Assembly: GCA_002029975.1 (NCBI GenBank)
Contig: LQBE01000011.1
Span: forward strand, 32,689 to 84,203
Length of the DNA: 51,515 nt
DNA from: a delta proteobacterium ML8_F1
Lineage (GTDB): Bacteria > Bacillota > Clostridia > Peptostreptococcales > Acidaminobacteraceae
Direction: 5' to 3'
Position numbers and translations under genes: made by a program. How positions within the stretch are numbered: the stretch's first letter is position 1; the number at the start of each line of letters is the position of its first letter. The notes under the pieces are model-generated. The model had not been told where the DNA came from. It saw only the letters and a list, made by a program, of their open reading frames with translations, and did no database searches. This document shows positions 8,666-16,814 of this stretch, piece after piece.

Positions 8666-8998
8666 CTACCCCCACTTATAAAAGTGGGGGCTTCGGCATC
8701 AATATCCCTGACGGAAGATGTTTCCCCGGGCTCGAATGGTCTTTGCCGGCACCGACAGGACCACAAAGACAGGGGCAGTTTCAGCGGGTTTTCAGCCGCA
8801 CTTTGAGCTCTGCCCTGGACTATGTCGCATCCGTTCCCGAAATGCCGGGCTTCAAAAGCAAGTCGTTTTCTTTTTTGTCCTGGCGTTCAGGGGATCTGCC
8901 TGATGGCTTCAACAAAGTGTTCACTGAGCAAGGGGTCTACAGCCAGTTTGCCATCCTCTGACACATCATCAAGCCGGGGCTGTGTGTGTTCCTTGAAT
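8661..8998 (-). mobile_element. Relic of an IS200/IS605-type element: tnpB 3' end and omega-RNA-like right end
   Basis: This intergenic stretch contains a perfect 9-bp hairpin (8669-8677 with 8682-8690, CCCCCACTT / AAGTGGGGG) flanked on the minus strand by GGGGGTAGTTCAC. That is a hallmark of right ends of IS200/IS605 elements that carry TnpB. Read leftward, an open stretch from about 8998 (RLDDVSEDGKLAVDPL ...) ends at TGA 8889-8887. About 225 bases then lead to the hairpin, the size expected for an omega-RNA scaffold overlapping the tnpB 3' end. No left end, no tnpA and no intact tnpB are present. A copy of its 8871-8917 part occurs at the window start. The identity is inferred from motif memory and was not searched. 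Confidence 0.5.
8871..8917 (-). repeat. Short diverged repeat (copy 2)
   Basis: 47 bases matching positions 6-52 with 8 mismatches and no gaps. It spans the TGA codon at 8889-8887 that probably ended the tnpB-like frame. Confidence 0.45.
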
Positions 8999-9132
8999 CG
9001 ACAGCGTCAAGTCATCCCGTCCGAAAATCCCGCCAGAGTGGGCCGGGTCGGCTTTGAGGGTGGGGAATTTCCTCTGTTTGTCAAACTGTTTTCAGGCCTT
9101 GTTGTGATAGAATAGGGGAGAGGAGGAGTGTT

Positions 9133-10353
9133 ATGTTTAAATTTGTCCATATCGCCGATGTGCACTTTGATGCACCCTTGAGCGGAAAAAATCCTCAACT
9201 GCGCAAGGAACTCAAGCGCTCCCAGAGGGAAGCCTTCAGTAAAGTGATTGATTTCTCCCTCGCTGAGGAGGTTGACGGCCTCATCATTGCCGGGGATCTT
9301 TTCGACAACGAAAGAATTTCCCTTGAGACTGAAAAATTTCTGATGGAAAGTCTGAACCGCCTCAGGGAAAAGAATATTCACGTGTTCTACGCCCCCGGCA
9401 ATCACGATCCAGTGGTTCAGATGAAAATGAGGTTCGAGGATCACGTGCATATTTTTGACCGGGACATCCCTACGGAATATGTGATCAGGGACAAGAAGGA
9501 CCGGGAATGCCATATCCTGGGCGTGGGTCATATGAATGAAAAGGAGCACAGAAACCTGATCAGGAAGTTTCCCGGAAAAAAAGAAAACCACCCTGTGATT
9601 GGTGTTGCCCATACCATGGTGGAGAGTGTATCGAGTGATCCCCGAAAGGGGAAATATCTCCCCACCACCCTGGAGGACCTCCTGGAAAAGGACTATGACT
9701 ACTGGGCTCTGGGACACATCCATCAGGGGCAGCAGTTCAAGAACCACCCCATCTATTATTCAGGGACGATCCAGGGTCTTGATATTTCTGAAACGGGGAT
9801 GAAGGGAGGCAATCTCATCAAGTTGGGCAAGAACGGACTGGCAGTGGAATTCGTTCCCTTCAACACCCTTTATTTCCAACAGCTCAGCCTCGATATTTCA
9901 GGAGAATACTCCTCAGATTACGATTTTTACAACATCCTGAAGGGGATGATTTCCGAAGAGGTTGAAGGGGTGGAATTTCCCGCTTCAAAAACCCTCTACC
10001 GTGTTGAACTCACAGGAAGAACCAATCAGTGGCGGTATCTGAAAATCCCGGAAAACATTGCCTACATAGAGGCGGAAATGACCCGGGACTTGGGCTTTAA
10101 GAGCCTTGAGTTCAAGCTGTCCAAGGTACTGCCGCAAGTTGATTTCGAGGAACTGCTTGTGGACAACGGTATTCTGAAAGAGGTCATGACCTTGATAGCC
10201 TCGCCGGAAAACGATCCCAAGTTGACCAAAGCCATCAGACAGCTCAAAACCTTTGAGGGTCTGGAAACCCGGGATACCGCAGCAGTCCTCAAAGAAAGGG
10301 AAGAGGACCTGAAGAATCTGATGATGGCATATTTCGCAGGAGGACAATCATGA
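9133..10353 (+). CDS. yhaO: SbcD/YhaO-type metallophosphoesterase (DNA repair exonuclease subunit)
   Basis: 406 residues of the Mre11/SbcD-like calcineurin phosphoesterase family. Metal-binding motifs are present in order: D9-x-H11 (HIADVHFD), GDLFD at 54-58, GNHD at 89-92, then VAHTM and GHIHQG near residue ~195. The C-terminal third lacks recognised motifs. Its stop overlaps the start of the following ATPase gene by four bases (ATGA), so the two are translationally coupled. The pair matches B. subtilis YhaO-YhaN and the wider SbcDC/Mre11-Rad50 class of DNA end-processing nucleases. ATG start with GGAGG upstream. Confidence 0.88.
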   Translation: MFKFVHIADVHFDAPLSGKNPQLRKELKRSQREAFSKVIDFSLAEEVDGLIIAGDLFDNERISLETEKFLMESLNRLREKNIHVFYAPGNHDPVVQMKMRFEDHVHIFDRDIPTEYVIRDKKDRECHILGVGHMNEKEHRNLIRKFPGKKENHPVIGVAHTMVESVSSDPRKGKYLPTTLEDLLEKDYDYWALGHIHQGQQFKNHPIYYSGTIQGLDISETGMKGGNLIKLGKNGLAVEFVPFNTLYFQQLSLDISGEYSSDYDFYNILKGMISEEVEGVEFPASKTLYRVELTGRTNQWRYLKIPENIAYIEAEMTRDLGFKSLEFKLSKVLPQVDFEELLVDNGILKEVMTLIASPENDPKLTKAIRQLKTFEGLETRDTAAVLKEREEDLKNLMMAYFAGGQS

Positions 10354-12866
10354 AAATCAAGGAACTGATTCTGAATGAATATGGCAAATTCAGTACTCAG
10401 AAGATTATTAAACTGTCTGAAAACAGACCCAACCTGATTTACGGGAAGAACGAAGCGGGCAAGACCACCATGGTCAGTGCGCTGACAGAGTTGATTTTCG
10501 GCTTCAATCCCGTCAACCGGGAAAAACACCCTTATCTTCCCTGGGGCGGAGAACGTCTGAACATCACGATGGGTTACATTGACCAGGAGGGGGGACGGTT
10601 CAAGGTACGCAGACTCCTTTCCAACAATGTGAAGTCTACCCTTGAAGAGGGACTCGACATTAAAAATATCGGCAATGACAGCCTGCCCCAGGCGGAACAT
10701 CTGTCAAAAAACATTTACACCAATGTCTACCGGGTCAGTGCGGAGCAGCTGCGTGAGATTGAAACCAGGTCCTTCAGCGAGCTTCAGGACAAGCTCGTTC
10801 TCAACTACGGCAATGCCAATGTTTCTCCCAAGGAAGTGCTTCTGGGTCTGGAGGAGGATATCAAATCCCTCTACAATCCCCGAAGCCGGGCCAACAGGCA
10901 GAGAATCAATGAACTCATGGACCAGATCAACGGGCTCAAGAAAGAAAAACGGGACAAGGAAAGCCTTTACCAGGAAGTCCGGGTCATGGCCGAGGATATT
11001 GAAAGACTTGAAAAGGATATCCAGGGAATCGAACAAGACATCGTTGAAAAACTGCAGCTCAAGAACAAGGTGTCAAAGTATCTCAGTCCCCTGGAACTGA
11101 TAGAAAAAATTGAAAATCTGAAGGAGAATTTCCCGGGCTACGCCGATTATGAATCCCTTGAACCCGCAATTCTGAACCGGTTTGAAACGCTTGAGAGACA
11201 GCTCGGGGATTTTGAAAGGGCCCTGATGGAAGAAAAAGCTGTTATAAAGAATAAAGCGTCGAAAATGGAGGTCTTGACGGAGGAAGAGGCCAGAGCTCTT
11301 GAGCTTGAAGATCAGGTTGAAGCGATAGAGGAGCTTGAAGAGACACTGAGGGTTCAAAAGGACTATTCAAGGCAGATCAATGACAAGCTGCTGGAAAAGA
11401 CTGCGGCTGTGGCGGATTACGCCAATGGACTCTTTGTACAAGTAAAGGATGAAATTCCGGCCTTCAATCTCCAGGAGATCCAAACCCTCTTTTACCGTGC
11501 CAGGGAAATGGAGGAGGTCCAGGAAAAAAACTGGGTCAGCGGGTTCAAGCTGCTGGCTATTGTCGGCCTGCTGGCCTATGGGGTATGGCAGCAGAACTAC
11601 TATGGCCTTGGGGCCCTGGGTGTGGCTTTGATCCTGTTGGCAATGGATTATTTTGACCATCGCAAAAAGCGGCGCAATACCGCCCTTTCAGAGTTGAAGA
11701 ACAAGCTTGAAGAGCTGGGGGTGCAACGGGGCATATCCGAGAATTTCTCCCTGATGAACCTCAAGAATCTTGAGAACCTCAAGGATCTTGAAAAGGCTTT
11801 GGAAACCCTGAGGGGAAACAAGAAATTTCTGGAGACGAAGTTTCTGGAATCCCAGGAGAAACACCGGGAATTCTTTAAAGCTTTTGAGCAGATACGGGAT
11901 GCCAAGGGCTTGAATGCCCTTTTGTCTGAAGCGAAAACCAAAATCAAACTCAATGAACAGCTGCAGGAGGATCTTGACCGAAGACAGCAAACCCTTGAGA
12001 CCCTCAAAGAAAAGCGCCTCAGCGCTGCTAAAGAATTCGAAAGGCTTTCGGAGACCATCATGGGCTACGGCGGGGGATCTCTGGAAAAAGGAAAAAACAA
12101 TATTGAAAATTATTTCAGTACCCGGGAGCGGGTTGGCCACTATGAGCGGGAGCTCAGGGAAAGCCACCACCTGGAGAATCTTGAAAAGGACCTCGGCGGC
12201 ATGGAAAAGGAACTGATTACCGAGGAGTATCTTCATATTCTGGAAAACGATCTTCAGATTCTCGCCCAGGAGAAGCTTGAGAAGGCCAATCGCAATATCC
12301 AGCTCAAGACTGAAATCGACCATGTCATTTCAGGGGACACCCTGGATATCATCGAGGGAAAGCTCCTGGAAACCACGGAAAGCCTGAATCTGCTCACGAA
12401 GGAATACGACAATCTGGTGCTTTTTGAGACAATCCTCAAAAGAGCGGATGAAATATTCAGAGAAAAAAATCAGCCGGATGTCCTCAAGCTGGCCGGTGAA
12501 TACTTTGAGAGGATGACCCAGGGACGCTATAGCCATATCCTGATTGAGGATGACGAGAAAATGTACATCAAGGACCGCTTCGGAGAAGTGATTGGCGCCG
12601 ATGAGGAACTCAGCGCCGGGACTAGAAACCAGCTGTACCTCTCCTTCAGACTGGCTTTGATCCAGTATTTGGACCAGGGAAAGGAGAAACTTCCCCTGAT
12701 TCTTGATGAAGCCTTTTCCAACTGGGACGAAGGGCGGCTTGAGCCCACCCTGGAGTTGATACAGGCCATTGCCAGGGAACGCCAGGTTCTGATTTTTACC
12801 TGTAAAGAGAATAATCTCAGATATTTTGAAGCCTATCTGCCCCAAATAGAACGCACTGTGATTTGA
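10350..12866 (+). CDS. yhaN: YhaN-like SMC/Rad50-type ATPase
   Basis: 838 residues. Walker A is GKNEAGKTT at residues 32-40. Long coiled coils fill about 180-380 and 430-690, interrupted at about 390-430 by a hydrophobic segment (LLAIVGLLAYGVW ... LGVALILLAMDYF) that looks like one or two membrane helices. The C-terminal lobe has a signature-like LSAGTRNQL and Walker B LPLILDEAF. The membrane segment between coils distinguishes YhaN-type proteins from classical SbcC. It should form a complex with the preceding phosphoesterase in DNA end processing. Known for the family: SMC-like ATPase with nuclease partner; the physiological role is poorly defined. Confidence 0.85.
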   Translation: MKIKELILNEYGKFSTQKIIKLSENRPNLIYGKNEAGKTTMVSALTELIFGFNPVNREKHPYLPWGGERLNITMGYIDQEGGRFKVRRLLSNNVKSTLEEGLDIKNIGNDSLPQAEHLSKNIYTNVYRVSAEQLREIETRSFSELQDKLVLNYGNANVSPKEVLLGLEEDIKSLYNPRSRANRQRINELMDQINGLKKEKRDKESLYQEVRVMAEDIERLEKDIQGIEQDIVEKLQLKNKVSKYLSPLELIEKIENLKENFPGYADYESLEPAILNRFETLERQLGDFERALMEEKAVIKNKASKMEVLTEEEARALELEDQVEAIEELEETLRVQKDYSRQINDKLLEKTAAVADYANGLFVQVKDEIPAFNLQEIQTLFYRAREMEEVQEKNWVSGFKLLAIVGLLAYGVWQQNYYGLGALGVALILLAMDYFDHRKKRRNTALSELKNKLEELGVQRGISENFSLMNLKNLENLKDLEKALETLRGNKKFLETKFLESQEKHREFFKAFEQIRDAKGLNALLSEAKTKIKLNEQLQEDLDRRQQTLETLKEKRLSAAKEFERLSETIMGYGGGSLEKGKNNIENYFSTRERVGHYERELRESHHLENLEKDLGGMEKELITEEYLHILENDLQILAQEKLEKANRNIQLKTEIDHVISGDTLDIIEGKLLETTESLNLLTKEYDNLVLFETILKRADEIFREKNQPDVLKLAGEYFERMTQGRYSHILIEDDEKMYIKDRFGEVIGADEELSAGTRNQLYLSFRLALIQYLDQGKEKLPLILDEAFSNWDEGRLEPTLELIQAIARERQVLIFTCKENNLRYFEAYLPQIERTVI

Positions 12867-12880
12867 AGCGATGGGACCCA

Positions 12881-12909
12881 TTGACACGAACTTATGTTCG
12901 TGTTATATT
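12881..12909 (+). promoter_or_regulatory. Promoter with LexA (SOS) operator
   Basis: TTGACA (12881-12886) and TATATT (12904-12909) with a 17-base spacer. The spacer contains CGAACTTATGTTCG (12887-12900), an exact match to the Gram-positive LexA/DinR box pattern CGAAC-N4-GTTCG. It lies in a longer perfect palindrome, ACACGAACTTATGTTCGTGT (12884-12903). LexA bound here would block RNA polymerase. Confidence 0.85.
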
Positions 12910-12926
12910 TTTCCCAGGTGATTATT

Positions 12927-13187
12927 ATGAAGGTAGTGGCTAAACCCATTGAGGTAGTGGCCTGGTTCAATGACAAAGGAGGAATCCGACCGCTGAAGTT
13001 CAGGGTCATGGATGAGGAAGAGCCCCAGGTGGTCAAGGTGGACCGGATGGTTCATACCCACCTGGAGAAGTTTGCGGGCAATCCCATGCATGTTTTCGAC
13101 TGTCAGAGTACCGTTGAGGGTCAGACTAGAATCTATCAATTGAAATACGAAGTGGCCACTGGCCGGTGGATTTTGTTTAAGATCTAG
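12927..13187 (+). CDS. Small LexA-controlled protein, DUF6504-like
   Basis: 86 residues from the ATG at 12927, with AGGTGA five bases upstream and only about 10 bases of leader from the predicted transcription start. The pattern (WFNDKGGIRPLKFRV near the start, YQLKYEVATGRWILFKI at the end) resembles DUF6504. In other bacteria these small proteins sit beside SOS mutagenesis polymerases (ImuB/DinB). The family call is from memory and tentative. The SOS operator directly upstream supports a DNA damage role independently. No polymerase gene is adjacent, so it stands alone or is followed by the unknown gene at 13231. Confidence 0.65.
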   Translation: MKVVAKPIEVVAWFNDKGGIRPLKFRVMDEEEPQVVKVDRMVHTHLEKFAGNPMHVFDCQSTVEGQTRIYQLKYEVATGRWILFKI

Positions 13188-13230
13188 GCCTGGGAGGGTA
13201 TCTATAGACAAAGTGAGGAGGGGGTTCATT

Positions 13231-13710
13231 ATGACAGTCCGCTTTTTCTATGACTTCCGGGAGGATTTGATCAAGGATTTGACAGGCCATTTCAGTAAAG
13301 AGATTGAAGCCTATCGCCACAGCCAGGACCAGTTGCGCCAGATTGACGAGGCCCAGGCACTGATTCAAAAGTATTTTGACCAGTTTTTATCCCAGATGAG
13401 TGAGCTGATGCAGGCCACCCGGGACCAGGTCAGCTTTGATCAGGGTGAAGAGGTCATTGCCAAACTGGCAATCATGAATCATTATTTGAAATTCACCCGC
13501 AAGAATCTCTCCATTGAGGTAAAAATCGGTTACCATGTGCCGGAATTGAACCTTGTGGAGTCCCAGGTGTTGAGTTATATTGTGCCGGGGGACAAACGGG
13601 CCAAAATCAAACGGGTTGGCAAGGTCCATGACGGCAGCCATTTTGATGAAAATGCTTTGAATTATTATATGAGAGAAGCTTTTTCCAAGATTGAATTTTC
13701 CAGGGGTTAG
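13231..13710 (+). CDS. Hypothetical protein
   Basis: 159 residues from the ATG at 13231, preceded by GAGGAGGGGG. No family recognised. It is soluble and acidic-basic mixed, with a helical N-terminal half (EIEAYRHSQDQLRQIDEAQALIQKYFDQF) and a more beta-like C-terminal half (LSIEVKIGYHVPELNLVESQVLSYIVPGDKRAKIKRV). It lies 43 bases after the SOS-regulated small gene with no visible terminator between, so it could share that promoter. Twelve bases separate it from the MBL hydrolase gene, suggesting one operon. Confidence 0.7.
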   Translation: MTVRFFYDFREDLIKDLTGHFSKEIEAYRHSQDQLRQIDEAQALIQKYFDQFLSQMSELMQATRDQVSFDQGEEVIAKLAIMNHYLKFTRKNLSIEVKIGYHVPELNLVESQVLSYIVPGDKRAKIKRVGKVHDGSHFDENALNYYMREAFSKIEFSRG

Positions 13711-13722
13711 GAGGAGGTTTAT

Positions 13723-14403
13723 TTGAAAATTGAATATCTGGGTCATGCCGTGGTCCATATTGAGGACCAGGGGTTCAAGGGGATCATTGACCCTTTTTTA
13801 AAGGGGAATCCGGGGTGTTCCAGGTCTCCGGGGGATTTCAAGGAACTGGACTATATTTTTGTGACCCACGGCCACAGTGACCATATTGGCGACACCCTTG
13901 AGTTGGCAAGGGCCACCTCGGCAAAGGTGGTTGCCAATGCCGAAATTATCGACTACCTCAGAAAGCAGGGTCTTGAGAATCTGCATGCCATGCATATCGG
14001 CGGGAAATTCCAGACGGATTTTGGCTTCATTAAAATGACCCCCGCCCTGCATGGATCAGGAATCAGTCATCAGGGGGAGATGCTCTACGGAGGCAGTCCC
14101 GGCGGTTATCTGTTGAAAGTCCAGGGAAAAAAAATCTACCATGCCGGAGATACGGGACTGACGATGGATATGAAGCTCCTTGAAGAGGAAGCGGTTGACG
14201 TGGCGTTTCTTCCCATCGGAGGCAATTACACCATGGATATCGAGGATGCGGTTCGGGCGGTGTCTTTTATCAGACCCCGGGTGGTGATTCCCATCCATTA
14301 TGACACCTTCGAAGTCATTACAGCAGACCCTGAGGATTTCAAATGCCGGGTCAAAGACGCCGAGGTGGTGGTTCTATCCCCCGGGGCAACCTATGAACTC
14401 TAA
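13723..14403 (+). CDS. MBL-fold metal-dependent hydrolase (UPF0173 type)
   Basis: 226 residues beginning at TTG (AGGAGG eight to nine bases upstream). Metallo-beta-lactamase motifs are HGHSDH (residues ~47-52), the next His in HGSG, the Asp of HAGDTGL and the final His in PIHYDT. Length and motif spacing match the UPF0173 group (B. subtilis YtkL-like), whose substrate is unknown. The glycosyltransferase start overlaps its last codons. Confidence 0.85.
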   Translation: MKIEYLGHAVVHIEDQGFKGIIDPFLKGNPGCSRSPGDFKELDYIFVTHGHSDHIGDTLELARATSAKVVANAEIIDYLRKQGLENLHAMHIGGKFQTDFGFIKMTPALHGSGISHQGEMLYGGSPGGYLLKVQGKKIYHAGDTGLTMDMKLLEEEAVDVAFLPIGGNYTMDIEDAVRAVSFIRPRVVIPIHYDTFEVITADPEDFKCRVKDAEVVVLSPGATYEL

Positions 14404-15382
14404 AGAGAGGGTCGCAGGTTCCGGGGAAAGGATTCATGTTGCCTTGGTGGCAAATGACAGCTATCTGCCCCACGCCGGGGTTGTGATGGCGTCAATTCTT
14501 GAAAATTCAGCAGTCCCGGAGAGATTTGTCTTTTATATCCTGTGTGATCAAACAAGTGAACTGAACCATCACAGACTTGAGGAACTCTCAAGAAAGTATG
14601 CCTGTCAAATCCATAGTCTTGCAGTGAGCAGCAGTGGCTACGGGGACCTTGTCCAGATAGGACATCTGATAACCACCACTTATCTGAAGTTCGCCTTGCC
14701 TCAGAGGCTTCCCCCGGAGGTGGGGAAGGTGATATACATTGATTCGGACATCATTGTGCTCGGTGACCTCAGTGAACTGTGGAATATTGATCTGGGAAGC
14801 AGTGCTCTGGGGGCGGTTGACGACCCCTACTGCAACTACAAGAGACAGGACCTGCAGATTTCAGATGGCTACAGGTATTTCAATTCCGGTTTGATGCTAA
14901 TGAATCTGGAAGTTTTCAGGGAAGAGGCTTTGGGGGAAAAACTCAGGGAGTTTATCCGGGAAAATTCGCAGATTATCGAATTCGCTGACCAGGACGCCTT
15001 CAACGCCCTGCTCTTTGACAGGCGTCTTTCTCTGCCCCTGAAGTGGAATGTGCTGACTTATTTCTATGATGTGGATGAACTTGGACAGTCGGTTCCGGCA
15101 GGTGAACTTCAGCCATACATTGAAGCGGTGCAGGCCCCCGGTGCTGTTCATTTTTGCGGGCCGCGCAAGCCTTGGCACTATCTGAGCAGCCACCCGCAGA
15201 GAGAACTGTATCAAAGGTATCTGGAACTGACCCCGTGGAAGGGGACAAAAGCCGAGGGGAGGCATTTGGGGAGTGTTCTGGCCAGGCCTGTCATCAGCAA
15301 CCAGCGACTCAAGAAAATGGCGCAGGCCGTGATTTCCGAGGCGGGAATCACATCACTGAAGAACTGGCTTAGAATCCCGTAA
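14393..15382 (+). CDS. Family 8 glycosyltransferase (LgtC/GspA-like)
   Basis: About 329 residues if started at the ATG at 14393, which overlaps the end of the MBL gene (translational coupling; no good ribosome site). The GT8 DxD motif is DSD at residues 117-119 (VIYIDSDIIVLGDL), followed by NSGLMLMNL and a C-terminal HFCGPRKPWHY. Members transfer hexoses from UDP-sugars onto surface glycans or glycogenin-like acceptors; the acceptor is unknown. An isolated GT8 gene next to an MBL hydrolase gives no pathway clue. Confidence 0.85.
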   Translation: MNSKERVAGSGERIHVALVANDSYLPHAGVVMASILENSAVPERFVFYILCDQTSELNHHRLEELSRKYACQIHSLAVSSSGYGDLVQIGHLITTTYLKFALPQRLPPEVGKVIYIDSDIIVLGDLSELWNIDLGSSALGAVDDPYCNYKRQDLQISDGYRYFNSGLMLMNLEVFREEALGEKLREFIRENSQIIEFADQDAFNALLFDRRLSLPLKWNVLTYFYDVDELGQSVPAGELQPYIEAVQAPGAVHFCGPRKPWHYLSSHPQRELYQRYLELTPWKGTKAEGRHLGSVLARPVISNQRLKKMAQAVISEAGITSLKNWLRIP

Positions 15383-15397
15383 GTTCACCGAAAGCAA

Positions 15398-15426
15398 TTG
15401 ACAAAGCTTCGAAGGCATGATAATAT
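15398..15426 (+). promoter_or_regulatory. Promoter of infC-rpmI-rplT
   Basis: Consensus TTGACA (15398-15403), 17-base spacer, TAATAT (15421-15426). Confidence 0.85.
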
Positions 15427-15432
15427 CATTCA

Positions 15433-15567
15433 GTAGCATCCATAGAAAAGTAGAGGTCCGCGACTTCTCACCCTATAACGTCGGAGTTCATAGGGTTGAA
15501 TCGATTTTCCTTCGCTGTGAAGGATGAGTTGTGTATTCAGGGAGCGGATTTTTATCCGCTCTTTTTT
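15433..15567 (+). promoter_or_regulatory. Ribosomal protein L20-type leader with attenuator
   Basis: The untranslated leader of the IF3-L35-L20 operon. In Firmicutes it binds L20 and promotes premature termination. Visible helices are CCCTAT/ATAGGG (15471-15476, 15490-15495) and TCCTTC/GAAGGA (15508-15513, 15519-15524). A terminator follows: GAGCGGAT/ATCCGCTC (15542-15549, 15554-15561) then six T. The conserved AGTAGAGGTCCGCGA-like stretch at 15450-15464 also fits. Regulation by L20 is inferred from position and layout. Confidence 0.8.
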
Positions 15568-15591
15568 ATTATGGATCAAGAGGAGGTGTAA

Positions 15592-16107
15592 ATTATTAAA
15601 AAAACAGAGATTAATGAAGAGATCCGGGACAGGGAAGTCCGGTTACTCGACGTTGATGGCAGTCAGTTGGGAGTAGTGAGTGCGAAGGAAGCCTTGAATA
15701 TTGCGACTGACCGCAAACTGGACCTGGTAAAGATTGCCCCCACGGCCAAGCCGCCGGTGTGCAAGATCATGGATTACGGGAAATTCAAATATGAGCAGTC
15801 GAAGAAAGAAAAGGAATCCAAGAAAAAGCAGAAGATGATCCAGGTCAAGGAGATTCGACTCAGTATCAACATCGATTCTCACGATATGATGACCAAGGCG
15901 AACAATGCCATAAAATTCCTCAAGAACGGGGACAAGGTCAAGGTTTCTCTGCGCTTCAAAGGACGACAAATGGGCCATACCGAATTCGGTTATGATGTCA
16001 TCAACAGATTCGCCGAGGTTATCGGGGAAGATGGAAAGATGGAACAACGACCGAGACTTGAAGGTAGAAGTCTTGTTGTGATATTCAATTCAACGCATAA
16101 AGTTTAG
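15592..16107 (+). CDS. infC: Translation initiation factor IF-3
   Basis: Started at an AUU codon (15592, or the next AUU at 15595), giving about 171 residues. An in-frame TAA lies at 15589-15591, and no ATG, GTG or TTG occurs in frame until TTG at 15667. That later start would delete the conserved N-terminal INEEIRDREVRLLD. AGGAGG at 15581-15586 fits either AUU. Rare AUU starts on infC are known and let IF-3 control its own translation. Both IF-3 domains are present (PPVCKIMDYGKFKYEQ linker, then VKVSLRFKGRQMGH). First gene of infC-rpmI-rplT. Confidence 0.95.
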   Translation: MIKKTEINEEIRDREVRLLDVDGSQLGVVSAKEALNIATDRKLDLVKIAPTAKPPVCKIMDYGKFKYEQSKKEKESKKKQKMIQVKEIRLSINIDSHDMMTKANNAIKFLKNGDKVKVSLRFKGRQMGHTEFGYDVINRFAEVIGEDGKMEQRPRLEGRSLVVIFNSTHKV

Positions 16108-16122
16108 AGAGGAGGATATTTC

Positions 16123-16320
16123 ATGCCTAAAATGAAAAGCCATAGTGGAGCTAAAAAAAGAGTTAAACTCACTGGTAAAGGTAAATTAAAGCGATCAAAA
16201 GCTTATACGAGCCATATACTCACTAAAAAGTCTCCCAAGAGAAAAAGAAATCTCCGGAAATCTGGATTGGTATCCGCTGGGGATATGAAACGCGTTAGAA
16301 AGATGCTGCCCTACGATTAA
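16123..16320 (+). CDS. rpmI: 50S ribosomal protein bL35
   Basis: 65 residues, very basic. It starts [21 protein letters not shown] and contains the family's KRNLRK stretch. Usual length and position between infC and rplT. ATG preceded by GGAGG. Confidence 0.97.
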   Translation: MPKMKSHSGAKKRVKLTGKGKLKRSKAYTSHILTKKSPKRKRNLRKSGLVSAGDMKRVRKMLPYD

Positions 16321-16351
16321 TAAAATTTTTTAAGAACAGGAGGTTAGAGTT

Positions 16352-16708
16352 ATGGCCAGAGTCAAAAGAGCTGTCAATGCCAAAAAGAAACACCGAAAGA
16401 TTTTAAAATTAGCAAAAGGCTTCTACGGACAAAAGAGCAAGGTCTTCAAAGCGGCAAATCCCGCTGTGATGCGATCCTTGAGAAGTGCATATTCCGGAAG
16501 AAAACTCAGAAAAAGAGATTTCAGAAAAATGTGGATTGCCCGAATCAATGCAGGGGTGCGGGCCCATGACATGAGTTATTCGAAGTTTATCAACGGTTTG
16601 AAAAAGGCGGATATCACCATTAACCGGAAGATGCTTTCCGAGATGGCAATCCATGATCCGGAGAATTTCAAAACCCTGGTGGACACCGCAAAGGAAGCCC
16701 TTAAATAA
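16352..16708 (+). CDS. rplT: 50S ribosomal protein bL20
   Basis: 118 residues, the normal length. The long basic N-terminal helix ([20 protein letters not shown], then [13 protein letters not shown]) binds 23S rRNA. The globular C-terminal part should recognise the operon leader for feedback repression. AGGAGG precedes the ATG. Confidence 0.97.
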   Translation: MARVKRAVNAKKKHRKILKLAKGFYGQKSKVFKAANPAVMRSLRSAYSGRKLRKRDFRKMWIARINAGVRAHDMSYSKFINGLKKADITINRKMLSEMAIHDPENFKTLVDTAKEALK

Positions 16709-16732
16709 GAGTCTTGATGACTCTTTTTTTTT
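16709..16732 (+). terminator. Terminator of infC-rpmI-rplT
   Basis: GAGTC/GACTC hairpin directly after the rplT stop, followed by a run of nine T. Confidence 0.8.
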
Positions 16733-16814
16733 TGCCCGGTGGGGGAAGACTTTCAGTCGGCAGGGCATAGTGGTATAATTGGAGAGAAACAGGCTATCTG
16801 AGGTTGGTGATGTG

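Noticed and set aside
8718-9115. Overlapping short plus-strand frames before the SbcD-like gene
   Set aside because: No ribosome sites. The minus strand gives a better explanation as a transposon relic.
11900-12220. Out-of-frame plus-strand frame inside yhaN
   Set aside because: It overlaps the YhaN coiled coil, whose frame is continuous and has intact ATPase motifs at both ends.
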